Shown here one piece after another: positions 1-9,087 of a stretch of 57,796 bases of DNA. Positions within the stretch are counted from its first letter, which is position 1, and every line of letters begins with the position of its first letter. The notes below the pieces were generated by a model that was not told the origin of the DNA, ran no database searches, and saw only the letters and a program-made list of their open reading frames with translations. The translations under genes were made by a program, and so were the position numbers. This stretch comes from CBINFS01 sp966250015 (GTDB lineage Bacteria; Bacteroidota; Rhodothermia; Rhodothermales; DASSAV01), in contig CBINFS010000023.1 in assembly GCA_966250015.1 (NCBI GenBank), positions 1 to 57,796 of the forward strand, given 5' to 3'.

Positions 1-440
1 TCCATAACTGCTATTCCAAGCGTCTCGTCGTTGAGTGCGGCGAGATCCGGTTCCGGAAAAGTGAAAGGTCTGATTTCGAAAAAAACCGTTCCCGTCCTCG
101 CCGTATCGCGCAGTGCACCATTCGAGGGCTGCGTTTTCGTCGGGCTGCCGCATGATCTGCACTTCATCCTCCGGATAGCCGTCCCATGCTTCCGGCCAGC
201 CCATGTTTGTTACGCCGGCAAGGACGATACCCGCTTCGACACGGTCAGGCAACAGGGCGGTGCAAACAACCGCCGAGGCGCCGCCGGTCGAGTGCCCGGC
301 AACGATAAAACGATCGATCCCTAATGCGTCCGCGACCGCCGCGACGTCACCCGGCCAATCAGCAAGCGACCGGCCGGGCGGCCAAAGTCGACGAAGGCTA
401 GTTCAGTCCCGCTACCGACCGGTATCACCGTTTCTTTCAT
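1..440 (-). pseudogene. Decayed alpha/beta-hydrolase gene (3' end outside the window)
   Basis: The minus strand encodes recognisable pieces of an alpha/beta hydrolase in more than one frame. From an ATG at 440 the first frame gives MKETVIPVGSGTELAFVDFG and soon hits a stop. The frame then shifts to GRSLADWPGDVAAVADALG and carries a nucleophile elbow GHSTGG (G-x-S-x-G). Near a run of seven A at 79-85 the frame shifts again, to EIRPFTFPEPDLAALNDETL, which runs off the window. The stretch that should hold the HG oxyanion strand between the N-terminus and GRSLADW (about 50 residues in relatives) is missing, so there is an internal deletion as well as a frameshift. The order of pieces matches the family and no single frame covers them. 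A sequencing error could explain the homopolymer shift but not the deletion. Confidence 0.7.
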
Positions 441-589
441 CGTTACCCTCGATACCTGATCCGTGGGGTCGGGCGTGCATTCGCCCATTCAGGACAACAT
501 TGTTAAAGATAACGACTTATAACTATTTCAACGCGCGACTTTTCCCAGATGCAAAAATAGGTTGATGACACCGTCGGTATATATACAAA

Positions 590-622
590 CCGGGCCCGGG
601 TACGAAATGACCCCGGGCCCGG
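590..622 (-). terminator. Rho-independent-type hairpin after the barrel-protein gene
   Basis: A perfect 11-bp GC-rich inverted repeat (590-600 with 612-622, 11-nt loop) lies 29 bp past the stop of the minus-strand gene at 652. On the minus strand it is followed by the T/A-rich TTTGTATATATA. The strong stem with a weak U-tract fits a terminator for that gene. Confidence 0.6.
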
Positions 623-651
623 CTGTGTGACGAGGGACTGATGCTACCTCC

Positions 652-1902
652 TTAGAAGCTGATCACGGCTTCAAGCACGACACCGTTGTACTTCGCTCCT
701 TCGAGCACCCCCGTGAAGCCGGCGCCCTCGTAGCTCGACGTCACGTATTCGATCTTCGAGAGCACGTTGGGCGTCAGGAACCAGCCGCCGCCAACGTTGA
801 ACCGGTTGATCTCCTGGGTCGAACCGCCCTTCACGGCCTTTCCGCTCACCGTGTTGTAACGGGTACCCACGTATAGCTGCTCGCGGTTTCCAAAGCGGTA
901 GAGCAGCTCACCACCGAGTTGCGTATAGCTCCCTGCGTTCTCGTCGCCGCCTTTGCTGACCTCGAAGACGCCGAAGAACTCGATGCCCCCGTACCGCAGG
1001 AAGGGGTTCACCTGAATCGCCGTCAGGTTCGGGAATCCGGGGTTAAAGCGCGGTTGGAAGTCGTTGACCGTATCTTCCGTGTTAAAGATCTTGTGATAGC
1101 GAGAGCCTGCCCGGTCGCCATTGTAGAGGTAATCGCGGGTGCCGCCCTCGGTGCTGTGATAAACCGAGCCCGTCAGCCGCACGCGCAGGTCCTCGCTTAT
1201 CTGGCTATCGTACCCGAGCTTCCCGTAAAGGGCAAAGCCGTCGTCGCCCGAGGTGGGCGTCTGATTCAACCGCCCGTTCGACAGACCCGCAACGCCGAGG
1301 AATCCCGACTTCATCACGGTGACCTCCGCGAACGGCTCCGTGGTGAACGCATCCATGATGTAGTTCTCGACGAACGGGTTGTATGCGGCGCTTGCGTTGT
1401 CCGAGCGGCGGAAGTGTGTGTCGCCGTAGTTGATCTCGTCCATACCGAAGCGGAACCGGGTGTACTGCATCAACCCCGAGAGGAAGCCTTCGCTGATGAA
1501 GTCGAGATTATCCATCTGGAAGTAACCGCCTTTCACCCACGCCTCGTTGTGGTGCTTCGAGGAGAGGTACGTGCGGAGGTGCATCCGCAGCCCTGCGGCA
1601 AACTGAATGTCGAGGTTCAGATTCGCCGACGGCAGCGTCAGGTTCGGGCTCAGCTCGATCAGGTTGCCGAGCTGGTTGTCTTGTTCGAGGCCCTGGAACT
1701 GGATGGCGAAGTCACCGCCCGGACGAAGGTTCAGGCCCTCGAATTCAGTCTCGTCTTCCTTGGCCGGCTCGAAGACGTTGATGCCCTCCAAGCCGGGCGT
1801 CCGGTAGTTTTGCAGGTCTCTCAACACCTGGGCGTCGGCGTTCGCGACGAGTAGAAGCGTGGCCAGCGCAGTGAGGACGAGGGGTTTGATGAGCGTTTTC
1901 AT
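652..1902 (-). CDS. Outer-membrane beta-barrel protein, porin-like
   Basis: 416 aa. A typical Sec signal (MKTLIKPLVLTALATLLLVA, probable cleavage after ADA at about residue 24) is followed by a long region of alternating polar and hydrophobic strands rich in Tyr, Gly and Asn. Examples are the segments around GLRMHLRTYLSSKHH, YTRFRFGMDEINYGDTHF and LYVGTRYNTV. The protein ends in a terminal aromatic residue (VVLEAVISF), as barrel proteins recognised by the BAM machinery do. This resembles uncharacterised porin-like proteins of Bacteroidota. No ligand can be deduced. It is a single gene with its own terminator, 119 bp downstream of the YceI gene on the same strand, so co-transcription is possible but not shown. 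Confidence 0.7.
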   Translation of the reverse strand: MKTLIKPLVLTALATLLLVANADAQVLRDLQNYRTPGLEGINVFEPAKEDETEFEGLNLRPGGDFAIQFQGLEQDNQLGNLIELSPNLTLPSANLNLDIQFAAGLRMHLRTYLSSKHHNEAWVKGGYFQMDNLDFISEGFLSGLMQYTRFRFGMDEINYGDTHFRRSDNASAAYNPFVENYIMDAFTTEPFAEVTVMKSGFLGVAGLSNGRLNQTPTSGDDGFALYGKLGYDSQISEDLRVRLTGSVYHSTEGGTRDYLYNGDRAGSRYHKIFNTEDTVNDFQPRFNPGFPNLTAIQVNPFLRYGGIEFFGVFEVSKGGDENAGSYTQLGGELLYRFGNREQLYVGTRYNTVSGKAVKGGSTQEINRFNVGGGWFLTPNVLSKIEYVTSSYEGAGFTGVLEGAKYNGVVLEAVISF

Positions 1903-2021
1903 GTTTTTTACTCGAAGGTAGGGTGATGGGCGAACCGCTGGGGCTGGGTCGGATTTGCGTTGGGTGCCAGACCGGGTCCGCCTGTATCGTTTTCCGGATC
2001 TATAGTTGGGGGGTGGGCAGA

Positions 2022-2633
2022 TTATCGTCCGGCGATTTCGCTGGCGGCAGCGACCACCTCGAAGCGAACGGTCACGTCGTCGCCGGTTTTGATCGTTCCG
2101 AGAGCGGCGCTCGGGCGCTTGATGCCGAAATCACTCATCTTAACGACGGTGCTTCCCACGAAGCGGATGGTGCCGTCGGCAAGCTGCGTGCCCTCGACGG
2201 CGATGTCGATCGGGCGCTGCGCTCCAGCCAGGGTCAGATTGCCTTTCGCCTTGAGCTGATAGTTGCCTTCCGCACCGGCCGGCTCGATGGCGACGTCGGT
2301 CATTTCGTACCGGATCTCCTTGTGGTCGTCAGCTTTCAGTGCTTCCCGCATCTTCTTGTCCATCGTCCCGTTTCCGCACTTGAGCTCGTCGACCGGTACG
2401 GTAACCTCCACGTCCATGAGTCCGGCAATGGCGTCTCCCATGTCGGCGTTGGTATTGAAGATGCCCTCAAACGTGGCGACCTGGCACGTGAAGTCGTGCA
2501 TGGTGGACGTGCCCTCTACCCAGAGCTTGCTCGAAGGGATGCTCGTGTAGGTGGACGGTGCGAGCGCGTACCATCCCGTGAACAGAATGACGGCGGAGGC
2601 GATGATACCGGCGATTCGGGCGGATCTTTTCAT
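2022..2633 (-). CDS. YceI family protein
   Basis: 203 aa from the ATG at 2633, preferred over an upstream start at 2672 because it opens directly into a signal-anchor (MKRSARIAGIIASAVILFTG). The mature part has the YceI lipocalin-like fold pattern: SSKLWVEGTSTMHDFTC, a central DVEVTVPVDELKCGN strand pair, KKMREALKADDHKEIRYEM (equivalent of the conserved FDxxKyPxI element), and the closing KMSDFGIKRPSAALGTIKTGDDV. Family members bind isoprenoid-type lipids in the periplasm or are induced by stress; the ligand here is unknown. There are two Cys in the mature domain. The ATG has only a weak ribosome-binding site. Confidence 0.88.
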   Translation of the reverse strand: MKRSARIAGIIASAVILFTGWYALAPSTYTSIPSSKLWVEGTSTMHDFTCQVATFEGIFNTNADMGDAIAGLMDVEVTVPVDELKCGNGTMDKKMREALKADDHKEIRYEMTDVAIEPAGAEGNYQLKAKGNLTLAGAQRPIDIAVEGTQLADGTIRFVGSTVVKMSDFGIKRPSAALGTIKTGDDVTVRFEVVAAASEIAGR

Positions 2634-2890
2634 CTGAATACCCTGGCTAAGTATTAATATTTGCAGATACAAGACGCAAATGTCTCATTTCTGAGAGCTT
2701 TGAGACGTAACCAAAAGCGTCACGGTGCAAAAGTAGCGACAGGGCATATTGCTCTGTTGGCAGGGGTTCCCCCTACGTTTCGTGCGGGCGACCTGATCCG
2801 ATTTGTACGGGATTTCCGATGGACCGTGTAGGGTATTCACCCACAAGAGTCCGATGTGCTAAAAGGCCCCTCCCCTATCGTCTTCAAACG

Positions 2891-3358
2891 CTACTCGGCG
2901 AATCCTTCGGGTTTGGCGTCGGCGACCATGTTCAGCTCGATGCCATATTCGAGATATGCTTTTAGTCCGGCCAGAACGATCGTGAACCCTCCCATCGAGT
3001 CGATCGCCTTGTCCACCACCTCGTCGTCATTTTCTCCGCTGAACCCGCTGGTCGTGATGCGCACCAACGTCGTATTACCGGTGTGCGGGAAGAACAGCCA
3101 CTCGACGGGCATGGGAGGCTCGTCCCACTCGATCAGAATGCGCCGATTCGGCTCGACGGCCCTCACCTGAATGTCTGCCCAAACCCCGTACATCTCCCAT
3201 TCCCACCGCACGACTTTTCCCGGTTCCAGCCTCCCGCTGCTTTTCGTGAACCAGAACTTCGTTGTGACCGTCGGGTCGACGAAGGCCTCGAACACCTCTT
3301 CGATGGGCTTACGGATGAGCATTTGCGCTTTTACGACGGGCAGAGTCTGCAAGGCCAT
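2891..3358 (-). CDS. SRPBCC/AHSA1 (activator of Hsp90 ATPase-like) domain protein
   Basis: 155 aa, one domain, no signal peptide. The N-terminal KAQMLIRKPIEEVFEAFVDP and TTKFWFTKSSGRLEPGKVV, the mid-domain RILIEWDEPP and TTLVRITTSGF, and a C-terminal amphipathic helix (GFTIVLAGLKAYLEYGI) are the helix-grip pattern of the AHSA1 subfamily. These small cytosolic proteins have a hydrophobic cavity for lipid-like ligands, and specific functions are usually unknown. The start ATG at 3358 fits the domain boundary. The gene sits alone between the YceI gene and a histidine kinase, all minus strand, with 90 bp to the kinase stop. Confidence 0.85.
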   Translation of the reverse strand: MALQTLPVVKAQMLIRKPIEEVFEAFVDPTVTTKFWFTKSSGRLEPGKVVRWEWEMYGVWADIQVRAVEPNRRILIEWDEPPMPVEWLFFPHTGNTTLVRITTSGFSGENDDEVVDKAIDSMGGFTIVLAGLKAYLEYGIELNMVADAKPEGFAE

Positions 3359-3448
3359 GGATCACCTCAACGGAAAAATCAGCGGATGGACGCGGTAATA
3401 TACCGACGCCAGCCCAATGCAGGAAGCGCCCCTGCAACGCTCGGGAAC

Positions 3449-5458
3449 TCAATCGGCCTTTTTCGAACGAACGGGAAGCTCGACGATGAATCGGCTGCCT
3501 TCACCGAGCGTGCTCTCGGCCCGGATCGTACCTCCGTGCCGCTCGGCGATGCGCCGGCATATCGGAAGTCCCATGCCGCTGCCGGAATACTCGGTGTGGC
3601 TGTGAAGCCGCTGGAACGGCTCGAAGATGCGCGTGGCGAATTTCGAATCAAAGCCGATCCCGTTATCGGCCACCACGATTCGGCAGATTTCCTTCTGGTC
3701 TACTCCCTTTTCCTTCGTCGCCGTGATCAGGATTTGAGGCGTGTTGCCCGGCGACTGAAACTTGATGGCGTTCAGGACGAGGTTGGCAAGCATCTGCCGG
3801 AGCAGCGTCGGGTCGGCTTCGAGCTCGACGTCTCCCTCAACCAGTATCCAGGCGCCGCTGGCGTCGATCCGGAGGTCGAGATCCTTTACGACCTCGTCTA
3901 CAACCTGGCGCACGCTGACCTGCTCGTACTTGTTATCCTGTGCCGTGATTTTCGAGAACGACAGGATGTCGCGGAGCAGGTTCGACATCCGCGCCGCTGC
4001 ATCTTGCATTCTATCGAGGTAGTACCGTGCGGTGTCGTCCAGGCCGTCTCCGTACTCTTCCCGCATCAACGCGGCAAAGGTCTGAACTTTACGCAGCGGC
4101 TCTTGCAGGTCGTGGCTGGCGATGAACGCGAACTGCTGCATTTCGTGATTGTGTTGCTCTATCGTCGCCGTTCGCTCAGCCACGCGCCGTTCGAGCGTCT
4201 CGTTGAGGTCGCGTAGCTCCTCCTCCATCCACTTCCTTTCCGTGATGTCCTGGACCGTCCCGAAGCCGCTGATGAGCACCCCGTCCTTGTCGAACTCCAG
4301 GTACGCCCTCTCGTTGACCCACCGCACTTCCCCACCGACGATGATGCGATGCTCGATGTTGTACGGTGCGCCTTCGAGCGCCGCCTTCCAACAACGGTCG
4401 ACGTACGCCCGATCGTCGGGGTGAATGGCGTCAAGAAAGAGCTCGTACGTCATAGGGGTGCCTTTCGGGATTCCGAACAGACGGTAGGTCTCGTCGGACC
4501 AGAATAGCTCGCCTTGCTTAACGTCTATACGCCAGTTCCCGATGTTTCCGAGAGCCTGCGCACGTCTCAGATCCTCTTCGCGCCGGCGAAGCTCGGCTTC
4601 ACCCTCCCGAACCTTCGTCAGGTCGACCAGTGCGCCTACGAAGCGGACCGGCTCGAGGTACGGTCCGCGAACCAGATACCCCCGGTCGAGCACGATCGCA
4701 TACGTACCGTCTCTGCGACGGAAACGGTACTCCTCCGACCAGTCGTCGCCAGTCCCTTCCAGGAAGCTCTCGATCGATTGGACGACCCGGTCGAGGTCGT
4801 CCGGATGGACTCGCTCTTTCCACCATTCGAAGCTCGTGCCGTCGACGGCCTCAGTCCATCCGTAGCGGTCGACAGCCGCCTGGTTCCACACGATCACGTT
4901 CTTAACGAGGTCCCAGTCCCAGATCGCATCGCTCGTCGCACGCGCCGCCAGCCGGTACCGCTCTTTGCTTTCTGCGAGCTCCTGCTCGGCCAGCATACGG
5001 GCGGTGACGTCGAGCGAGACGGTCACCACCCCGATGGCCTCTCCTTCCTCGTTGATGTGGGGTTCGAGCAGCAGGTCGAAATACTTCAACTTGCCGTCGA
5101 TGTTGAACGGCCGTATGCAACGTACGCCGCGCCCGGTATCGAGAACCTCACGCTTGAGCTTGATCAGCTCCATTACGTCAGGAGGCTCCACTGCGCCGTC
5201 GTGCAAGTCATTGCTCCTCCGAGGATGTGGGCCATGAACCCAGTGGCGGCGGAGGTCTCGATCGACGTAGGAAACGGCCAGCGGGACGTGCCTCAATGCG
5301 CGGAAGATCAGCCGGCGATTGACCTCGCCCGGGAGGGACGTGATGAGGGCCTTTATTTCACTGAGGAAGGAGAGGGCTTCGTCCTGTACGGACCGCTTCC
5401 CGGTTACCGAGGGTTCTTCCATCCGATCGCCAGTCTTTGAGAGGACTCTAAAATACAA
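3449..5458 (-). CDS. PAS-domain sensor histidine kinase (three PAS domains)
   Basis: 669 aa, soluble. Order: a short N-terminal helical region; PAS 1 at about 40-160 (HVPLAVSYVDRDLRRHWVHG); PAS 2 at about 165-290 with PAC motif (EEYRFRRRDGTYAIVLDRG); PAS 3 at about 300-410 (GNIGNWRIDVKQGELFWSDE ... GFGTVQDITERK); a coiled-coil linker (EELRDLNETLERRVAERTAT); HisKA with phosphoacceptor His449 in FIASHDLQEPLRKV; and HATPase with N box (ANLVLNAIKFQ), G1 (VVADNGIGFD) and G2 (GSGMGLPICRRI). The HDLQEPLRKV type is the phytochrome-like kinase subgroup. No haem- or flavin-binding motif was recognised in the PAS domains, so the signal is unknown. No response regulator is adjacent. A second possible start is Met13. 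Confidence 0.93.
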   Translation of the reverse strand: MYFRVLSKTGDRMEEPSVTGKRSVQDEALSFLSEIKALITSLPGEVNRRLIFRALRHVPLAVSYVDRDLRRHWVHGPHPRRSNDLHDGAVEPPDVMELIKLKREVLDTGRGVRCIRPFNIDGKLKYFDLLLEPHINEEGEAIGVVTVSLDVTARMLAEQELAESKERYRLAARATSDAIWDWDLVKNVIVWNQAAVDRYGWTEAVDGTSFEWWKERVHPDDLDRVVQSIESFLEGTGDDWSEEYRFRRRDGTYAIVLDRGYLVRGPYLEPVRFVGALVDLTKVREGEAELRRREEDLRRAQALGNIGNWRIDVKQGELFWSDETYRLFGIPKGTPMTYELFLDAIHPDDRAYVDRCWKAALEGAPYNIEHRIIVGGEVRWVNERAYLEFDKDGVLISGFGTVQDITERKWMEEELRDLNETLERRVAERTATIEQHNHEMQQFAFIASHDLQEPLRKVQTFAALMREEYGDGLDDTARYYLDRMQDAAARMSNLLRDILSFSKITAQDNKYEQVSVRQVVDEVVKDLDLRIDASGAWILVEGDVELEADPTLLRQMLANLVLNAIKFQSPGNTPQILITATKEKGVDQKEICRIVVADNGIGFDSKFATRIFEPFQRLHSHTEYSGSGMGLPICRRIAERHGGTIRAESTLGEGSRFIVELPVRSKKAD

Positions 5459-5621
5459 ATTACAAGGTAGTCACACCATGTTGAATACCTCGCATCCCGA
5501 CCCGATGAATTTTGCAGGAACCGATCCCGAATAATTATAGCCTTTTATGGGTTTATCGACCCGCCGATGGCCGAAGAATAGTAGGGGTGGTACTGAGTGC
5601 GGGTTCGTGTACCATTGTCAC

Positions 5622-5748
5622 CAACCAGAAAGGCCGCACTTCGGGAAGATCCCTCACAGCGTTCGGGATGACAAAATTGAGGGTGATCGTCATTCTGTCA
5701 TATTGTCATCCCGAGGAGCCTTGCGACGAGGGATCTTTATGAACCGCA
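5622..5748. repeat. Stand-alone alpha hairpin unit of the intergenic repeat family
   Basis: An inverted pair of about 35-40-bp arms: 5633-5673 reads TTCGGGAAGATCCCTCAC then GCGTTCGGGATGACA, and 5704-5745 reads TGTCATCCCGAGGAGCC then GACGAGGGATCTTTATGAA. The flank AACCAGAAAGGCCGCAC at 5622 recurs in reverse complement in the copy near 49171-49203. This is the only copy here with an alpha unit and no other module. The rest of the 5459-5825 spacer shows no gene. Confidence 0.8.
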
Positions 5749-5825
5749 ACCTTCTGAAAAGGCAAAACAGGTACGCTCAGCACACGTAGACCGTCCCCTC
5801 CATTTCTTCGTGTGAAAAAACAGCC

Positions 5826-7733
5826 TCACCGATACCCCGCAGCCTGCATCTCGAAGAGCTCGGCGTAGCGGCCGCGCTGTTCTAGGAGTTCCTCGTGGGT
5901 GCCCATGGCCTCGACCTGGCCGTCGGCCAGCACCAGGATCCGGTCAGCCATACGGACGCTGCTAAACCGGTGCGAAATGAGCACGGCCGTCTTCCCCTCG
6001 CTCAGCTCCTTGAAGCGCTGGAAAACCTGAAACTCGGCACGGGCGTCGAGCGAGGCAGTGGGCTCGTCGAGTACGAGCAGTTGGGCATCGCGCATGTAGG
6101 CACGGGCAAGGGCGATCTTCTGCCACTCCCCTCCCGACAGGTCCACGCCCGTCCGAAACCGCTTGCCTAGAAGCTGGTCGTACCCCGCGGGCAGGCGTTC
6201 GATCACGGCGTCAGCGAGGCTACGGCGGGCGGCGTCTGAAATGCGCTCCTCGTCACCCATGGCTTCGATGCGCCCCACCGCGATGTTTTCTCGCGCCGTC
6301 ATGTGGTACCGCACGAAGTCCTGGAAGATCACACCCATGTTCGCACGGACCTCGTTCAGGTCGTACTCGCGCAGGTCGTGGCCGTCGAGCAAGATGCGGC
6401 CCTCGTCGGGATCGTAGAGGCGGGTGAGCAGCTTCACGAGCGTCGTCTTGCCCGCGCCGTTTTCGCCGACCAGCGCCAGCACTTCTCCCGCTTTGAGTGT
6501 GAAGTTGAGGTGCCTGACCGCCCAGTGCTCGGCGCCGGGATAACGGAAGCCGACGTTTTCGAACACGAACCCTTCGCGGATCGGCACGGGGAACGGCCGC
6601 GGATTCGGCGGCGAAACGATCTCAGGCTCGATCTCGAAGAAGGAAAACAGGTCGTTTAGATAAAGCGCCTGTCCTGCCATTTGTGAGAAGCCGATGAGCA
6701 ACCCTTCGAGCAGGTTACGTAGGCGGCGGAACGATCCGGCGAGGAACGTCAGGTCGCCGATGGACAGCACCTCGGTCACTGTCCGCCAGGCGATGTAAAA
6801 GTACGCGGCGTAGTAGCCCAGCGTCCCGATGGCGGTGAGCACACTCCCCCACCCTGCCCGCCGGATCGCGAGCTGACGGTTGTCCCGATAGAATTTGTCC
6901 GCGAGTTGGCGGTAGCGTTCGATCAGAAATGCGTTGAGGCCGAACATCTTCACCTCTTTGGCGGTCTCGACCCCTGCGCCGGTCAGCCGGACGTAGTCGA
7001 TTACACGCCGTTCGAGCGTGCGGGCGTAATCCAGCGAGTAGCTGGCCGCGTTGAAGTGCGCCTCGCCGAGAAAGGCCGGAACGAGCGCGACGATCAGCAG
7101 AACGATCAGCCACGGCGCATAGAGGATCAGTCCGAGTGCAAACGTGACGATCGTGACGACGTCCTGTGCCTGCCCGAAGAGCTGCGTCATCAGGTACGAC
7201 CGGCCCATCGTCTGCCGCCGGGCCCGTTCGAGCTTGTCCTGAAGCTCACTGTCCTCAAAGTCTTCGAGGTCGAGCTTCGCTGCATGCTCCATCAACCGGA
7301 TGCTCGTCGCATTGACGAATTGCTCCGAGAGAAGGGAATCGACCAGTGATACGAGCCGGCCGAACACGTCGGACGCGATGGCGATCAAAAATTCGAGCGC
7401 GAGTAGCCCAAGAAGCGGTCCAAGAGCCCCACTCTCCCACCACCCCGAGAGCGTATCCGGCGTAGAGGGCAACTGAACGAGCCGTACTACCTCGTCGATG
7501 ATGAGCTTCCCGACGTAGAGCGTCGCAATTGGCAGCAGCGCCCGCACCAGACGGAGTACCAGCGTAGTAACGGTCAGGAAGGGGCTCGTATTCCAGATCA
7601 GGCGCAGAAAGGGCGGCACGTTACGCAGGGCCCCGAATCGCTCCCGCATCCCCATCTGTGACGGGTGGACGAACTGACCGTTGTCGCGGCGACCCGGGTC
7701 AACCCGTCCGCCCGCACTGTACTGTTTTGGCAC
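5826..7733 (-). CDS. ABC transporter, fused permease and ATPase (type IV exporter fold)
   Basis: 635 aa half-transporter. About 45 soluble residues precede a six-helix transmembrane domain (about 45-335, e.g. LVLRLVRALLPIATLYVGKL and TIVTFALGLILYAPWLIVLL). The nucleotide-binding domain (about 385-635) has Walker A GENGAGKTT (Lys429), Q-loop VIFQDF, signature LSGGEWQ, Walker B LLVLDEP and switch His in ISHRFSS, so all catalytic elements are intact. It would work as a dimer in the inner membrane. The substrate cannot be told from sequence; lipid, peptide and drug exporters share this architecture. It is monocistronic in appearance, and the start ATG at 7733 gives an unusually long basic N-terminal extension. 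A later Met (MGMRERFGAL) is possible. Confidence 0.93.
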   Translation of the reverse strand: MPKQYSAGGRVDPGRRDNGQFVHPSQMGMRERFGALRNVPPFLRLIWNTSPFLTVTTLVLRLVRALLPIATLYVGKLIIDEVVRLVQLPSTPDTLSGWWESGALGPLLGLLALEFLIAIASDVFGRLVSLVDSLLSEQFVNATSIRLMEHAAKLDLEDFEDSELQDKLERARRQTMGRSYLMTQLFGQAQDVVTIVTFALGLILYAPWLIVLLIVALVPAFLGEAHFNAASYSLDYARTLERRVIDYVRLTGAGVETAKEVKMFGLNAFLIERYRQLADKFYRDNRQLAIRRAGWGSVLTAIGTLGYYAAYFYIAWRTVTEVLSIGDLTFLAGSFRRLRNLLEGLLIGFSQMAGQALYLNDLFSFFEIEPEIVSPPNPRPFPVPIREGFVFENVGFRYPGAEHWAVRHLNFTLKAGEVLALVGENGAGKTTLVKLLTRLYDPDEGRILLDGHDLREYDLNEVRANMGVIFQDFVRYHMTARENIAVGRIEAMGDEERISDAARRSLADAVIERLPAGYDQLLGKRFRTGVDLSGGEWQKIALARAYMRDAQLLVLDEPTASLDARAEFQVFQRFKELSEGKTAVLISHRFSSVRMADRILVLADGQVEAMGTHEELLEQRGRYAELFEMQAAGYR

Positions 7734-7938
7734 TTACCCCCTCCTCGTACTCCGTTTTGGCTTTAGCAACGCCCTCGATCATTTCCGATAATCGTGAACG
7801 AACGTCCAATCGACAAGATTCGGTATCGAATTCTCACGGCATATCCAATGGTCTCAAGACGGCGTATTTTCTCCCCAGTTCATCCCATCGTTCTTTTTTC
7901 TCGAAATCCCCTTTCACCCTCTCACCCCTCGACCGATC

Positions 7939-8808
7939 ATGCGCACGTACGTACTCTCAGCCCTCCTTCTCGGTTTTCAGCTCCTTTTCGCCCGTCAGGC
8001 GCTCGCCCAGGATCCGGCGGCTGCCGACACGATACCCGAAATCACCACCACCGCCGAGCTTACGGCCGTCTGGGTCGGGGGAAACTCCGAGGCCGGCACG
8101 TTTGGAGCCGCCGGCTCCTCGCGAATCGTGTGGCCTGCCTCCGAGCTCAAAATCGAAGTAGGCGGCATCCGCACCGAATCCGTCGTCAAGTCGCGCAGAG
8201 CCGTCGGTACACCGACGAATTATTCCATCGACGAGACGAGCGACCGGCAGCGAACCGCCGAAAACTACTACGCCAGGGGCCGCCTCGATCGGCAGCTCAG
8301 CGAACGATTCCTCATTTTCACCGGTTTGGACTGGCTGCGTAACACGTTTGCCGGCATCGATAGCCGCATCCTGGTGGCGGTCGGCGGCGGCAACACCTGG
8401 CTCGACACCCCAACCACTCGATTCAAAACCGATTACGGATTGACCTATACGTTCCAGAATGACGTCGTCTCGAACCCGTTCATTTCCACCAGCTTTCCCG
8501 GCGTACGCGCAGCGTACGACTTCTGGCGTAAGGTGAGTGCGACCGCCGAGTTTACCAGTGGGCTCGTTGCCGACCTCAACCTGGAGAACACCGACGACGT
8601 CCGCCTCAATTTTATCGCCGCGCTCCCCGTCGCCATCAGCGCAAAGCTCGCACTCAAGCCAAGCCTTCAGCTCCTCTGGCGTAACGAGCCCTCCCTGGGC
8701 GAAATACCGCTGGTGTCGTCCGGAAGTGCCGCTCCGACCGGCACCGTCCTCGTGCCGCTCCAGAAGCTCGACACCATGTTCACCATGGCCATCGTCCTGA
8801 ATTTGTAA
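7939..8808 (+). CDS. DUF481 family outer-membrane protein
   Basis: 289 aa with a signal peptide (MRTYVLSALLLGFQLLFARQ, cleavage near ALAQ). The rest matches the DUF481 pattern: ELTAVWVGGNSEAGTFGA at the start (the family's opening wt.GNs motif), repeated beta-hairpins (AENYYARGRLDRQLSERFLI, RFKTDYGLTYTFQNDV), an EFTSGLVADLNLENTDDVRL segment and a last strand ending in Leu. Members, such as E. coli YdiY, are predicted outer-membrane barrels of unknown function. There is no clear Shine-Dalgarno before the ATG. A short GC-rich hairpin followed by GTGTTTA lies just after the stop. Confidence 0.82.
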   Translation: MRTYVLSALLLGFQLLFARQALAQDPAAADTIPEITTTAELTAVWVGGNSEAGTFGAAGSSRIVWPASELKIEVGGIRTESVVKSRRAVGTPTNYSIDETSDRQRTAENYYARGRLDRQLSERFLIFTGLDWLRNTFAGIDSRILVAVGGGNTWLDTPTTRFKTDYGLTYTFQNDVVSNPFISTSFPGVRAAYDFWRKVSATAEFTSGLVADLNLENTDDVRLNFIAALPVAISAKLALKPSLQLLWRNEPSLGEIPLVSSGSAAPTGTVLVPLQKLDTMFTMAIVLNL

Positions 8809-9087
8809 CCTCCCCAGCGCCGCTATCGGGGTGTTTATGGCGTAACGGCCAGGTTTAATGCGGCGTTACAAAGTCAGGATATTTCAAGGCTTTACGAACC
8901 CCACAATTCGTATATATTCAGACTTATTGATCCGGATTAACCCCGCCGGATAGGCGTGTATTTAGGCTGCTGCTCGTTTGATGCTGCCCTCGAAGATTCC
9001 GGCAGACGTTCGCCCAAAGCGTCGAACGGCCGGGGATTTTCGGATTGATTTCGCGGCAAAATTTCACTTCACCAGACGAGCAGTGCC

